The position numbers and the translations under genes are program-made. A model generated the notes under the pieces. That model had not been told where the DNA came from and made no database searches. It saw only the letters and a list, made by a program, of their open reading frames with translations. Shown here piece after piece: positions 1 through 9,693 of a stretch of 64,000 nucleotides of DNA; positions within the stretch are counted from its first letter, which is position 1; the number at the start of each line of letters is the position of its first letter. Origin of the DNA: GCA-2693325 sp036343635. GTDB lineage: Bacteria; Latescibacterota; UBA2968; UBA8231. Location of the stretch: positions 124,001 through 188,000 of the forward strand of contig JAYYVF010000076.1 in assembly GCA_036343635.1 (NCBI GenBank). The letters run 5' to 3'.

Positions 1-1
1 A

Positions 2-760
2 ATTGATGATCGTCTTTTAAGAATTCGCGACTTCGTGTTGGCTACATACGAGGATGACCGCGTAATTTCACGTTATGCCGAACTCGGTCTGTGGAAATCT
101 GAAGAGTCTGTGATTTTAGAATATGTACCTGACGGAGCTGAGTTCCTAGATATAGGTTGCGGGCTCGGCCGGACCAGTATTCCATTAGCAGAAATGGGAT
201 TCAATGTTACCGCCATTGATTTAAGTTCGGGGATGCTTCGGGCCGGAAGGGCTTTAGCTGAGGAAAATGACGTAAATATACGATTTGAAAATATGGACGT
301 TATGAAAATGTCCTTTGAAGACGAATGTTTTGGTGTTGCCTTTTTTTCCTACAACGGATTTGAACTTGTTCCTGGGTTTCAAGGGAAAATGACGGCCTTA
401 AGGGAAATAAATAGAGTATTGAAACCTGGCGGTATTTTTATTTTTACGTCCCACTCTCTTTTTGCTATAAATAGGTTTTGTGGTCTCAGATTGTCGGCCT
501 TTTGTAAATTATTAGGAAGGAGAATATTTGGACTGCCATTCAAGGAGTATGAACTTGGAGAGCGTTTTTCAGACGCATATGACGAAGAAGTCAAATATTT
601 ACAAATCTTGCCTCCCTCAAAGATTAAAAAGATGTTAAAAATAACGGGATTTGAGATTCTAAACTACAATACCTTAAAGCGAATTGAGCAACGTAAGGGA
701 TATAGGTTTTTTGATGTATTTGCGGATGGTGAGCGTTTTTATGTTTGTCAAAAAAATTGA
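2..760 (+). CDS. class I SAM-dependent methyltransferase (5' end outside window)
   Basis: The reading frame is open from base 2 with no stop before it, so the gene probably begins upstream; an internal GTG at 35 is the first start codon inside. The product has the Rossmann-type SAM-binding motif I (FLDIGCGLGRTS), then the acidic end of strand 2 (VTAIDLSSGML) and the LKPGGIFIF motif after strand 5. These are the hallmarks of the UbiE/Methyltransf_11/25 class. The C-terminal third (FCGLRLSAFCKLLGRR onward) is less conserved and may bind the substrate, which cannot be named from sequence. It stands alone, about 150 bp before ftsH on the same strand. Family is secure; function is not. Confidence 0.85.
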   Translation: MDDRLLRIRDFVLATYEDDRVISRYAELGLWKSEESVILEYVPDGAEFLDIGCGLGRTSIPLAEMGFNVTAIDLSSGMLRAGRALAEENDVNIRFENMDVMKMSFEDECFGVAFFSYNGFELVPGFQGKMTALREINRVLKPGGIFIFTSHSLFAINRFCGLRLSAFCKLLGRRIFGLPFKEYELGERFSDAYDEEVKYLQILPPSKIKKMLKITGFEILNYNTLKRIEQRKGYRFFDVFADGERFYVCQKN

Positions 761-787
761 TTTACTGATTTCAAGTGTGCAAGATCC

Positions 788-816
788 TTGACCGGAAGTA
801 GGACGTCAGTTATGTT
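788..816 (+). promoter_or_regulatory. candidate sigma70-type promoter before ftsH
   Basis: TTGACC at 788-793 and TATGTT at 811-816 are separated by 17 bp, giving a plausible -35/-10 pair in the 153-bp gap before ftsH. The -10 matches consensus at only four of six positions, so this is a weak prediction. Confidence 0.3.
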
Positions 817-913
817 AAAGTCCCGTATAATAAAGTGTTTGTCAACCTAAGATCCGTCGTGATATAAAAAGAATTTATGTTCTTTTTTCGCATTTTATCC
901 AAAAACTAAGGCC

Positions 914-2857
914 ATGAAGTTAGATAAGAAAAAACAACTCTCGATAGCTTATGCCATTCTTACCGTTCTACTGCTACTCAGCCTATCAAACTATTTTGAT
1001 AATCAGGTTGATAATGTTCCCTACAGTCAATTTAGGAGCTGGGTACAGGAGGGTTTGGTTACCGAGTGCAATATTGGAACAGAGACAATAAGTGGCAAGG
1101 TGTTATCTGGCGGCATAGAGCGCAGCTTTTATACACAGAGAGTTGATGACCCCCAACTAGTTACCTTGTTGGATGAATATGGGGTACGATACAAGGGGCG
1201 TGATGAGAATACATGGTTAACTACGTTACTTGGATGGATTCTTCCTGCCGTCGTTTTTGTAGGTATTTGGATGGCTATGGCGCGCCGCATGGGCGGTGGT
1301 TCTGGTGGATTGATGTCAATTGGGAAAAGTAAGGCTAAAGTCTTTATGGAAAAAGGGACCGGTATCACTTTTGTAGATGTTGCAGGAATAGACGAAGCGA
1401 AAGTGGAATTGGAGGAGATTGTTGATTTTCTTCGAACGCCGGAAAAATTTCAAGCTTTAGGAGGACGGATTCCGCGTGGGGTTTTGTTAGTTGGGCCCCC
1501 TGGAACCGGGAAAACGTTGCTAGCAAAGGCAGTAGCTGGGGAAGCCGGGGTGCCATTTTTTTCGCTGAGTGGATCGGATTTTGTAGAAATGTTTGTAGGA
1601 GTTGGGGCCGCCCGTGTTCGCGATTTATTTGAACAGGCCAAGAAGCATGCCCCAGCCATTATTTTTATCGATGAACTCGATGCGTTGGGGAAAGCAAGAG
1701 GGCCTGGGGCATTTGGTGGTCACGATGAGCGAGAACAAACGTTGAATCAGTTACTTACAGAGTTAGATGGATTTGAAACAAATGCTGGTGTGATTCTGAT
1801 GGGGGCTACCAACAGGCCTGAAATACTTGATCCAGCTTTGTTGCGTCCAGGTCGCTTTGATAGGACTGTGAGTGTTGATCGACCTGACGTTAAAGGCCGC
1901 GAAGCAATTTTGAAAATTCATGCCAAAGAAGCAGTTCTTGCTGAAGAAGTTGAATTGCGAAAACTTGCTGTTAGGACACCTGGATTTGCTGGAGCAGATC
2001 TTGCTAATGTAATTAACGAAGCCGCATTGCTCGCCGCGCGACGGGACAAAAATGCCATAACAATGAGTGAACTTGAAGAGGCTATTGAACGCTCTGTTGC
2101 AGGGTTAGAGCGCAAGAGTAGGGTTTTGAATGAGAAGGAAAGGCGTATTGTAGCATATCACGAGGCTGGTCACGCTTTGGTTGGAGAGATCTTGCCAGAA
2201 GCGAATCCTGTCCAAAAAATATCAATAGTTTCTCGGGGAGTAGCGGCGCTTGGTTATACGTTAAATATGCCCACTGAAGACCGTTATTTGATGACTCTTG
2301 AAGAATTAGAGGATACATTGGCAGCCGTTTTGGGTGGGAGGGCAGCTGAGGAGATTGTTTTTGGGGAAATTTCAACCGGTGCTTCAAATGATTTGAAACA
2401 AGCTACGAATATGGCCGACCGTATGGTTAAAGAGTATGGCATGAGTGAACGTTTAGGCCTTGTGGCTCAACGTTCAGATCAGAACAGAGAACATTTTATG
2501 GGGGGTGGGGCTCAGGATAGACTGTATAGTGAAGAAACTGCTAAGGCCATCGATGAAGAGATAAGTCGAATAATTCGTAGGGGTTATACCAGAGCTAAGA
2601 CTATTTTGAAGGAACAAAGGGATAGTCTTGATAAAACGGTTGAAATTCTTTTTGAAAAAGAAGTTATGGATGGCGATGAATTAAGATCTTTGTTACGTGA
2701 GGCAGGTGTGGTTTTAAGACAAAATGATTCTGACGCTAAAAAAGAATCCGGAAAGTCGTTAAATGATACCGAGAATAATCATCCGCCAGAAATCGGGGGC
2801 GAAGAAAGTCCCAACGGAAGTATTTCTCAAGAAGAAAATGATAGTACAGACTCCTAA
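914..2857 (+). CDS. ftsH: ATP-dependent zinc metalloprotease FtsH
   Basis: Membrane-anchored AAA+ protease that extracts and degrades misfolded membrane proteins and some soluble regulators. Two N-terminal membrane segments (about residues 10-27 and 103-123) bracket a periplasmic domain. The AAA module has Walker A GPPGTGKT at 194-201, Walker B IIFIDELDALGK and the second region of homology (GATNRPEILDPALLRPGRFD). The M41 zinc site HEAGH is at 416-420, with the third ligand Asp493 in GASNDLKQAT. The length of 647 residues is normal and all key residues are present. The C-terminal tail, past residue 600, is acidic and Asn/Ser/Glu rich. ATG start at 914. The gene ends 2 bp from the convergent RidA gene with no obvious terminator between them. 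Confidence 0.97.
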   Translation: MKLDKKKQLSIAYAILTVLLLLSLSNYFDNQVDNVPYSQFRSWVQEGLVTECNIGTETISGKVLSGGIERSFYTQRVDDPQLVTLLDEYGVRYKGRDENTWLTTLLGWILPAVVFVGIWMAMARRMGGGSGGLMSIGKSKAKVFMEKGTGITFVDVAGIDEAKVELEEIVDFLRTPEKFQALGGRIPRGVLLVGPPGTGKTLLAKAVAGEAGVPFFSLSGSDFVEMFVGVGAARVRDLFEQAKKHAPAIIFIDELDALGKARGPGAFGGHDEREQTLNQLLTELDGFETNAGVILMGATNRPEILDPALLRPGRFDRTVSVDRPDVKGREAILKIHAKEAVLAEEVELRKLAVRTPGFAGADLANVINEAALLAARRDKNAITMSELEEAIERSVAGLERKSRVLNEKERRIVAYHEAGHALVGEILPEANPVQKISIVSRGVAALGYTLNMPTEDRYLMTLEELEDTLAAVLGGRAAEEIVFGEISTGASNDLKQATNMADRMVKEYGMSERLGLVAQRSDQNREHFMGGGAQDRLYSEETAKAIDEEISRIIRRGYTRAKTILKEQRDSLDKTVEILFEKEVMDGDELRSLLREAGVVLRQNDSDAKKESGKSLNDTENNHPPEIGGEESPNGSISQEENDSTDS

Positions 2858-2859
2858 CC

Positions 2860-3321
2860 TTAATTTTTTCCAATTGCAGCAATAACTTCAAGTTCAACAG
2901 CAGCACCCAATGGTAATGAACTAACGCCAACAACAGCACGGGCATGGTTCCCGCGATCTTCGAAAATCTGCCCAAAAAATTCTGATGCTCCGTTTAATAC
3001 AGACGGATGATTTGAAAAAGTGTCGATTGAACGTATGTATCCTGTCAATTTAATTATGTGCAATGTATCTAATCCATCGTTGAGCTCGTTCAGTATGCTT
3101 AACGCATTCAACGCACACAATTGTGCTGCGTAGGCTCCTTGTTCAACTGTTAAGTCTAGTCCCAACGCTCCTGAAAACATTAATTTTCCGTCCTTTATAG
3201 GTAGTTGTCCTGAAATAAAAATTTGATCATTATACTTTATTCCAGGGATGTAGGCTCCAACGGGTTGTGGTGGATGTGGTAGTTGTAAACCGAGCGCTTC
3301 TAGGTTTTTAATAGGACGCAT
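2860..3321 (-). CDS. RidA/YjgF/UK114 family protein
   Basis: A 153-residue protein of the RidA (YjgF/YER057c/UK114) family, trimeric enzymes that usually hydrolyse reactive enamine/imine intermediates released by PLP enzymes. The motif ARAVVGVSSLPLGAAVELEV near the C-terminus includes the arginine that contacts the substrate carboxylate in active members. The start is placed at the ATG whose first base is 3321, because AAAGGA lies 7 bases before it; an upstream in-frame extension has no such site. It is somewhat longer than the 128-residue core family and carries an N-terminal segment beginning MRPIKNLEALG. Convergent with ftsH and divergent from the MFS gene. Whether it is a true imine deaminase or a paralogue with another role is not clear. 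Confidence 0.88.
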   Translation of the reverse strand: MRPIKNLEALGLQLPHPPQPVGAYIPGIKYNDQIFISGQLPIKDGKLMFSGALGLDLTVEQGAYAAQLCALNALSILNELNDGLDTLHIIKLTGYIRSIDTFSNHPSVLNGASEFFGQIFEDRGNHARAVVGVSSLPLGAAVELEVIAAIGKN

Positions 3322-3402
3322 ATCGTATTCCTTTAGGTTAGAAATTTTATCATATCTGAAATTTGTGAAAGATTTTTTGCGCACTTAATAATGTGAGAAA
3401 AT

Positions 3403-4653
3403 TTGAAGATTTCCAAATTGAAAAAGAATTCGACACTATTCGACCTGTTGTCCAATAAAGATTTCCTTTTTCTATGGTTGGCCAATGGTTTTTGGTGGCA
3501 GGCTATGTGGATTGAGATGATAATAGTCGGTTGGTTGACACTGGAAATAACGAATTCTGCATGGTCTGTTTCAGTAGCAGGATTTTGTAGAGCAATTCCA
3601 TTGTTAATTATAGGACCCATAGGCCCTGTTATAATACAACATTATGAAAAACGAAAAGTTCTTTGGGTTCTACAGGGTGGTGGCACTTTATCAACAATGC
3701 TGTTAATTGTGATCCATTTGAAGTTTGGTCTTAATTATCCTATCGTCCTTATTTATTCCCTTACTATGGGGATTCTATGGGCTATGGATTGGCCCACCCG
3801 CCGGTCAATCGTACCTGATATTGTCGGAAATCATCGAGTTGTCGATGGTTTACTTCTGGAAAATATCCTTCAAAGCCTCACGCGCGTTATAGGTCCTATT
3901 GGAGGTGGTTATACATTAGCTCTTGTGGGAATCACAGGATCACTTCTAACGCTTTTTTTAATTTCAATGACCAGTTTATTATGTCTTTTTTGTATTGGCC
4001 CTATATTGGTCGGTTATGAATCAAAATCTCAATTTAAGGAATTTGGTGATGAATTCGTGAAAGGTTGGATTTTTGTCCGTAATCATGCATCAATTTTAGG
4101 CGTTTTTTTTGTTACCTTGGTGATGAATGTATGGGCGTTTCCCTTTCAAATACTTTTACCGGTTATTGCGCGAGATGTGTTGAACCAGGGCCCGGTTGGA
4201 TTAGGTCTTTTAGTAGCCGCAAATGGGATCGGAGGTGCTATGGGGCTATGGGTCGTCAATCAAATTAAAGAAAATTTCAGTAACGAATTTTTATTTGTGT
4301 TGGGTTCGTTTATAGTATGTGCTGGGCTTTTCCTATTCTCTCTAACTGAAAATATGTATTATGCGCTCTTATGGCTTTTAATAGCTGGAATAGGTCAGGC
4401 TGGTTTCAGTGTTATGCAAAGTTCTATTATTCTCACATCTGCTCCTATTGCTATGCGGGGGCGCGCTATGGGAGCTATTGTCTTTGCCATCGGTGTAGGG
4501 CCGTTGGGGCGTCTTCAGTGTGGTGCCACAGCAGAGTCCTTTGATAGCCAGATGGCTATTGGATCTATGGCCGTGTTTGCCGCGGTCGGAGTTATAGCAA
4601 CTGGATTTTTCATCAACGGATTTATTGATTCACATAGAATAGATAGAAAATAA
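3403..4653 (+). CDS. MFS transporter, MFS_3 (EntS-like exporter) family
   Basis: A polytopic protein of about 416 residues with around 12 hydrophobic segments and the pattern of the MFS_3 exporter group: an N-terminal LLSNKDFLFLWLANGFWWQ (typical FRxLWxGQ region) and a late motif MRGRAMGAIVFAIGVGPLGR. Members export siderophores, drugs or unknown metabolites by proton antiport. The start is uncertain: TTG at 3403 is the first in frame, no good ribosome site is visible, and a TTG at 3418 is an alternative. It is followed closely by the isomerase and SDR genes on the same strand, which suggests a small-molecule catabolic or export unit. The substrate is unknown. Confidence 0.82.
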   Translation: MKISKLKKNSTLFDLLSNKDFLFLWLANGFWWQAMWIEMIIVGWLTLEITNSAWSVSVAGFCRAIPLLIIGPIGPVIIQHYEKRKVLWVLQGGGTLSTMLLIVIHLKFGLNYPIVLIYSLTMGILWAMDWPTRRSIVPDIVGNHRVVDGLLLENILQSLTRVIGPIGGGYTLALVGITGSLLTLFLISMTSLLCLFCIGPILVGYESKSQFKEFGDEFVKGWIFVRNHASILGVFFVTLVMNVWAFPFQILLPVIARDVLNQGPVGLGLLVAANGIGGAMGLWVVNQIKENFSNEFLFVLGSFIVCAGLFLFSLTENMYYALLWLLIAGIGQAGFSVMQSSIILTSAPIAMRGRAMGAIVFAIGVGPLGRLQCGATAESFDSQMAIGSMAVFAAVGVIATGFFINGFIDSHRIDRK

Positions 4654-4692
4654 TATTTGATTATATTATTTGAACTTAAATAAGGATATGAT

Positions 4693-5457
4693 ATGAATAA
4701 ATCTGTAGTGGCAGCTCAATTGTATACGTTACGTGATTTTACAAAAACAGAGGCCGATATTCGCACTACATTTGAACGAGTTAGTGAAATAGGGTATAAA
4801 GCGGTTCAAATATCAGCACTAGGTAAAATTGAAATATCAGATTTGCGTGAAATAGCTGATAAAAATGAATTGGAGATCATCGCTTCGCATATTTCTTATG
4901 ACCTGATTGTCAACGAGACTCAAAAGGTTATTGATGATCACAAAAAATTAAGTTGCCGCCATGTGGCAATAGGAGGTCTGCCTACAGAATTTAGGAATAA
5001 AGATGGTTTTCAGCGTTTTGCGCTTGAATGTTCAGAAGCCGTGAAGCCTATTATCGAAGCTGGTCTGACATTTAGTTACCATAATCATAGTTTTGAACTT
5101 CAGAAATTTGGTGACAGAACCGGATTAGACATATTAGTCGAAGAGAGTGACCCTGCATATTTCTCTTTCGAGATCGATACATATTGGATTCAACATGGAG
5201 GAGGAAATCCTGTAAGTTGCCTCAGACGTCTAAAAGATAGGATGCACATAGTTCATTTAAAAGACATGGCTATGGACGGTACCCAACAATTATTCGCAGA
5301 AGTCGGAGAGGGCAATTTGGAATGGGAAGGAATTTTATCTGCATGCCAAAATGCTAATATAGAATGGTACATAGTTGAACAGGACGTATGTCAGGGAGAT
5401 CCCTTTGAAAGTCTAGAAGTGAGCTTGAATAATTTGAAGAAAATGGGATTGAATTAA
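4693..5457 (+). CDS. sugar phosphate isomerase/epimerase (xylose isomerase-like TIM barrel)
   Basis: A 254-residue protein of the AP_endonuc_2/IolE-like TIM-barrel family, which isomerises or epimerises sugars, inositols or related compounds using a divalent metal. Candidate metal-site segments are visible in order: SYHNHSFEL in the middle strand, FEIDTYWIQHGG, HIVHLKDM and the C-terminal YIVEQD. The ATG start at 4693 has an AAGGAT ribosome site just before it. It sits between the MFS transporter and an SDR dehydrogenase, a common arrangement for oxidation and isomerisation of sugar acids or polyols. The exact substrate cannot be assigned. Confidence 0.88.
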   Translation: MNKSVVAAQLYTLRDFTKTEADIRTTFERVSEIGYKAVQISALGKIEISDLREIADKNELEIIASHISYDLIVNETQKVIDDHKKLSCRHVAIGGLPTEFRNKDGFQRFALECSEAVKPIIEAGLTFSYHNHSFELQKFGDRTGLDILVEESDPAYFSFEIDTYWIQHGGGNPVSCLRRLKDRMHIVHLKDMAMDGTQQLFAEVGEGNLEWEGILSACQNANIEWYIVEQDVCQGDPFESLEVSLNNLKKMGLN

Positions 5458-5488
5458 TTGGAAATAGAAATCTTACTTGAGGTTAATT

Positions 5489-6265
5489 ATGCCAACGTTG
5501 GACTGTTTTTCATTAGAAAATAAGATTTTAATTGTGACGGGAGCTGGAAGAGGGATCGGAAGGGTTATAGCAAAGGATGCTGTCAGATCCGGAGCAAAAG
5601 TAGCTCTGGGTAGCCGAACGACCGAAGAGTTAAAGACTCTTTCCAATGAAATTGACTCTGATGGTGGTGAGAGCTTTTATCACACATTAGATGTTACGAA
5701 TGTAACTTCGATCGAAAAATTTGTTGATGCTGTGTTAGATAAGTTTGGTAGAATCGATGTTTTGGTAAACAATGCTGGATTTAATAAATTGGCTAAACTG
5801 ATTGATTATAGCGAGGAAATGTTTGATCGTATAATCGATTCCAATTTGAAAAATGTGTTCTTTTGCAGTCAATACGTAGCAAAACATATGATTGGTAGGG
5901 GCGAGGGGGGTGTTATTATAAATATTTCCTCTCAGGCTGGAGTTGTTGGAGCACCGGAACGCGGCCCGTATAGTGGCGCTAAAGGTGGGGTAAATAATAT
6001 GACGCGAACCATGGCTGCTGAATGGGCCGAGTTTGGCATTCGGGTAAATGTTGTTGCACCAACGGTTACCCGATCACCTTTAGCGGAACAGGCGATGAGG
6101 GACAGTAACGCTTTTTCTGATGCAGTTAAGGAAAAAAATCTATTAAGACATGATCTTGCTGAACCGGAGGAAATATCAGCGCCGGTAATTTTTTTGGCTT
6201 CATCAGCCGCTTCGATGATTACTGGTCACACGCTGGTGGTGGATGGAGGTTGGACAATTATTTAG
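5489..6265 (+). CDS. SDR family NAD(P)-dependent oxidoreductase
   Basis: Classical short-chain dehydrogenase of 258 residues. It has the cofactor motif TGAGRGIG near the N-terminus, NNAG after strand 4, the catalytic Ser in NISSQAG, the Tyr-x3-Lys pair in GPYSGAKGG, and the C-terminal ASSAASMITGHTLVVDGGW. It resembles the FabG/gluconate 5-dehydrogenase group. The start is placed at the ATG at 5489 because TTGAGG lies about 6 bases before it; a TTG at 5477 falls inside that ribosome site. It follows the isomerase gene by about 30 bp and is probably cotranscribed. Its last 8 bases overlap the 3' end of the convergent M42 peptidase gene. Confidence 0.93.
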   Translation: MPTLDCFSLENKILIVTGAGRGIGRVIAKDAVRSGAKVALGSRTTEELKTLSNEIDSDGGESFYHTLDVTNVTSIEKFVDAVLDKFGRIDVLVNNAGFNKLAKLIDYSEEMFDRIIDSNLKNVFFCSQYVAKHMIGRGEGGVIINISSQAGVVGAPERGPYSGAKGGVNNMTRTMAAEWAEFGIRVNVVAPTVTRSPLAEQAMRDSNAFSDAVKEKNLLRHDLAEPEEISAPVIFLASSAASMITGHTLVVDGGWTII

Positions 6266-7406
6266 GGGAAATGGGTAGCTTTTTCAAATCCTGACGATAT
6301 CGGGTAAAGGTATCTTCCATTTTTCTATCAATAGATTGATTTGCTACCGATGTAAATGATTCTTTGTTTGATTGAGATAGACAAAAGGTAGTTAGGAGTA
6401 CTATTAAATTATTTACATCCCGAAGATCAACAATCTCAGCTTTTAGCTTTGTTCCTCCATCATTATGGTAATTATCCAATGGTATTGCCACTGCTCCGGT
6501 TTGAAAGCCGGCTCTCACTAATGGTGTTGCCTCACAAGCTCCACCATCCATAAGTTTCCGCTGAAAAGAAAATGTTCGATTTTTCTGCTGAATATTGTCG
6601 GCACAATAAGTTAGAGCTGAAGATACATCAGGATCGAATACCGTAATGCGGTCGCCAACACGGATTATTGGGCCCTCACCTAGAATAGCACCTGCTCGGA
6701 TACTAGAACATTCAATATTCACATAGATATCTTTTTTACTCAAATAATTTTCATTTAATGTTCCAAGGATACCGGCAAAACCTACTTCTTCCGCTCTCGT
6801 AAGAAGTATTCCCGCCTTTATGGGCTCGTTAGATAATGCGAGTTTGGCAATTGTAGTTAGAGCCACTCCAACGCCCACTAGATCATCGCAAGCTCTAGCG
6901 TGTAATCGATCTCCATAAAGTCTCCAGGGCGTAATATCCAAACAACAAAAGGAATTTTTCAGGTGTTTTTTATTTGTTTTTAAAGGAAATGAAACCTCTA
7001 CGTTGGATCGAGAATTATTGAAATTGTGTACCTTGTTAATTGTGCCTCGTATTGAACGTCTGGAATTTTCACTGAGTGGATTGTAAACTCGAACAGGTTG
7101 ATTGATTAAAAGGTTTTTGTTGATTCCTCCGTAAATTCCAAATAAACTTGTTTTTGAATCGATATCCTCAATCCATCGAAATCCTGGATGGTCCAGATGT
7201 GCTGTTAAAATGGTTCGTGGAAATTTTGATGAGGTAGTCCCATCATATTTTACAAAAATATTACCATAAACATCTTTTGTGTGTTTAAGTTTCGGGTGGT
7301 CTTTTAGGAAACGATAAATACTTGATATGGGAAATCCTTCACTGAATGGTACAGTAGGTTGTTTCACGATCGGTTTAGCTACGTCCTCGAAAGACATTTT
7401 AGACAT
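6258..7406 (-). CDS. M42 family zinc metallopeptidase (glutamyl aminopeptidase/deblocking aminopeptidase type)
   Basis: A 382-residue member of peptidase family M42, cytosolic dinuclear zinc aminopeptidases that often form tetrahedral 12-mers. Visible elements, in order, are TAHLDHPGF (first zinc His and the Asp two residues on), ACDDLVGVG (bridging Asp), TRAEEVGFAG (catalytic Glu pair), NIECSS (zinc acidic ligand) and the final His in DNYHNDGG. All catalytic positions appear intact, so activity is expected. The start at 7406 has GGAG about 9 bases before it. It is divergent from the OPT-like transporter gene at 7537, a context that fits peptide uptake and breakdown, though that link is inference. 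Confidence 0.9.
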   Translation of the reverse strand: MSKMSFEDVAKPIVKQPTVPFSEGFPISSIYRFLKDHPKLKHTKDVYGNIFVKYDGTTSSKFPRTILTAHLDHPGFRWIEDIDSKTSLFGIYGGINKNLLINQPVRVYNPLSENSRRSIRGTINKVHNFNNSRSNVEVSFPLKTNKKHLKNSFCCLDITPWRLYGDRLHARACDDLVGVGVALTTIAKLALSNEPIKAGILLTRAEEVGFAGILGTLNENYLSKKDIYVNIECSSIRAGAILGEGPIIRVGDRITVFDPDVSSALTYCADNIQQKNRTFSFQRKLMDGGACEATPLVRAGFQTGAVAIPLDNYHNDGGTKLKAEIVDLRDVNNLIVLLTTFCLSQSNKESFTSVANQSIDRKMEDTFTRYRQDLKKLPISPK

Positions 7407-7536
7407 TTTATTTCTCCATTTTTTAGAAGAGAAACATATTGTGTTAAAAAGTCAAGTTTATTGCTCCTACGGCCTGAACACGTTAAATTTTTACCTACGT
7501 TAAGAATTTTTTTGTCTTTATATAAAATGGAAAAAA

Positions 7537-9693
7537 TTGAATCGTTCAGTCCCCGATACATATCATAATTATATAGAGAAACGAACCGATAATCTTTTTG
7601 GTAATAGTGTAATTAGTCTTCGGCCTCGTGGTTTTTGTATTGGCATTGCCCTAAGTTTTTTTCTGGCAATCGCGGCGCCTTATGCAAATATGATTATTCG
7701 TGGATCCTATATGGCGCGTGATTTTACAACACCTGGGGCTATAGCAATATTTTTATTCTTGGTGGGACCAATTAATGCGCTACTAAAGTGGGCTACGACG
7801 CCGATACGCTCGGTGACAACCTTTCTTGTAATCTTTATTGCTTTTACAAACCGGTATATCCTCTCCACTAATTGGGATATTTATTCACCCGGTTTTATTT
7901 TTATGATATTTATTGGTCTATTATTATTTACCAATTTATTGAGTATATCTTCGGGTAGGCAGGGTCTGGCTCTTAATCGAGCCGAGTTAATATTGGTTTA
8001 TATCATGCTCCTTATAGTCTCGGCATTATGTACTATGGGTTTTAGTGAACAGTTCCTTCCAATGATTACAGCCTTATTTTATTTTGCTACCCCAGAAAAT
8101 AAATGGCAGGAACAACTATTTCCATTTCTTAGCAAAAAACAAATCATGGTGAATGATGGAAATGGTAATAGTGGATTCTACGAAGGAATTGCTCCACCCG
8201 ATGGTATTCCCTGGGAAAGTTGGATAGAGCCGTTTTGTTGGTGGGCAATCTTCTTTTTGGCTCTTTATGTGTGCATGGTATGTGTTTCGGTTATTCTTCG
8301 GCGTCAATGGACGGAACGTGAACGACTAAGCTACCCTCTTACGCAGGTAGCTTTGGACATTGTGAGAGAAGAAGATTCTAATTCTGTATGGAATGGGTTT
8401 CTAAAAAATAGGGTCATGTGGTATGGAGCGTCGCTTCCGATCGTTATTGGCAGTTTAAATGCCCTTCACCGGTACGATCCGGCATTCCCGATGGTAAATT
8501 TAATTTGGTTTCTTCCGTTTGTCGGTCAGCAGGTACTTCAGATCGGTGTAAGTTTTGCTATGGTAGGATTTTCCTACTTTATCAATACGAATATAGCTGC
8601 TGGGATCTGGTTTTTTCATCTCCTTTCTAAGTTTCAAAAGGAGATTCTTTTCTTAATCGGAATGAAATCGGAACAAAAAATTAGTTATGGTGTTTCGCAA
8701 ATGCCGTTGATGGCCTATCAGGGTGTTGGTGCGCTAATAACAATGGTGCTTATCGGCTTTTGGATTGGACGAAATCATTTTCTAAACGTTTTTAAAAAAG
8801 CGATAGGATTTGCACCAAATGTAGAAGACCGAGACGAAATAATTTCTTATAGGGCTGCAGTATTAGGCTGTTTCGGTGGCATTCTAGTAATGAGTTTCTG
8901 GCTCTGGATTATGGGTACTAAAGCATGGGTGGCACTGGTCTTTGTTGTAACCGCACTTATCATTTTCATTGGGATTACCAGAATAGTCAGTGAAGCCGGT
9001 TTGGCAGCCGTAAGGACACCTATGATAGCCTCAGATTTATTGACCTTGGGATTAGGTTCCTCTTTAATTGGTGCTGGCGGGATATGGAATTTTTCTCTTG
9101 CATATATCTGGGCAGCCGATGTAAGAGTTTTTGTTATGGCAAATTGCGCTAACGGATTGAAACTTATTGAAGAAATGCCACTAAATCTTCGTAGAATGGT
9201 ATTTGGTGGAATAATGCTTGCTCTTTTTATTGGTGCGATGGGTTCCATATGGATGATTTTTAATATGGCCTATCAGCATGGTGGTATAAACTTAAATTCT
9301 TGGTTTTTTAAAAGCGCTCCGGCAGTTGCTTATAAATTCGCGCAACGTAATATCGAGCCCACTGGAGTCTATTGGACTGGATGGGGATTTTTTGCCGGTG
9401 GTGGATTAACTATGTTGTGTATGACATTTGCTCGGCAAAGGTATTCCTGGTGGCCGGTTCATCCTATAGGATTTCCAATTGGCGGAAATTATTTGATGGA
9501 GAAGGTTTGGTTTAGCATTTTTTTGGCGTGGTTTTTCAAATTGTTTTTGATGCGTTATGGAGGCGCAAATTTGTTTAAGGGGAGTCAAAAATTCTTTCTG
9601 GGGCTTATTGCTGGTCAATTTATGTGTAGCGGAATTTGGTTGGTTATCGATTATTTCACAGGAAAAATAGGAAACGGAATTTTTGACATTTAA
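7537..9693 (+). CDS. DUF6785/DUF6784 family membrane protein (OPT-transporter-like)
   Basis: A 718-residue integral membrane protein with roughly 14-16 hydrophobic segments. It has conserved-looking internal stretches such as GITRIVSEAGLAAVRTP and a C-terminal region with HPIGFPIGGNY, a Trp/Phe-rich helix and KLFLMRYGGANLFKG. This matches the bacterial DUF6785 plus DUF6784 proteins, which resemble oligopeptide (OPT) transporters; no member is well characterised. The start is a TTG at 7537; an ATG at 7527 is out of frame and soon stops. The 3' end overlaps the next gene by 11 bp, implying translational coupling. It is the first gene of a three-gene unit with the M28-like/FtsX fusion and a second OPT-like protein. 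Confidence 0.8.
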   Translation: MNRSVPDTYHNYIEKRTDNLFGNSVISLRPRGFCIGIALSFFLAIAAPYANMIIRGSYMARDFTTPGAIAIFLFLVGPINALLKWATTPIRSVTTFLVIFIAFTNRYILSTNWDIYSPGFIFMIFIGLLLFTNLLSISSGRQGLALNRAELILVYIMLLIVSALCTMGFSEQFLPMITALFYFATPENKWQEQLFPFLSKKQIMVNDGNGNSGFYEGIAPPDGIPWESWIEPFCWWAIFFLALYVCMVCVSVILRRQWTERERLSYPLTQVALDIVREEDSNSVWNGFLKNRVMWYGASLPIVIGSLNALHRYDPAFPMVNLIWFLPFVGQQVLQIGVSFAMVGFSYFINTNIAAGIWFFHLLSKFQKEILFLIGMKSEQKISYGVSQMPLMAYQGVGALITMVLIGFWIGRNHFLNVFKKAIGFAPNVEDRDEIISYRAAVLGCFGGILVMSFWLWIMGTKAWVALVFVVTALIIFIGITRIVSEAGLAAVRTPMIASDLLTLGLGSSLIGAGGIWNFSLAYIWAADVRVFVMANCANGLKLIEEMPLNLRRMVFGGIMLALFIGAMGSIWMIFNMAYQHGGINLNSWFFKSAPAVAYKFAQRNIEPTGVYWTGWGFFAGGGLTMLCMTFARQRYSWWPVHPIGFPIGGNYLMEKVWFSIFLAWFFKLFLMRYGGANLFKGSQKFFLGLIAGQFMCSGIWLVIDYFTGKIGNGIFDI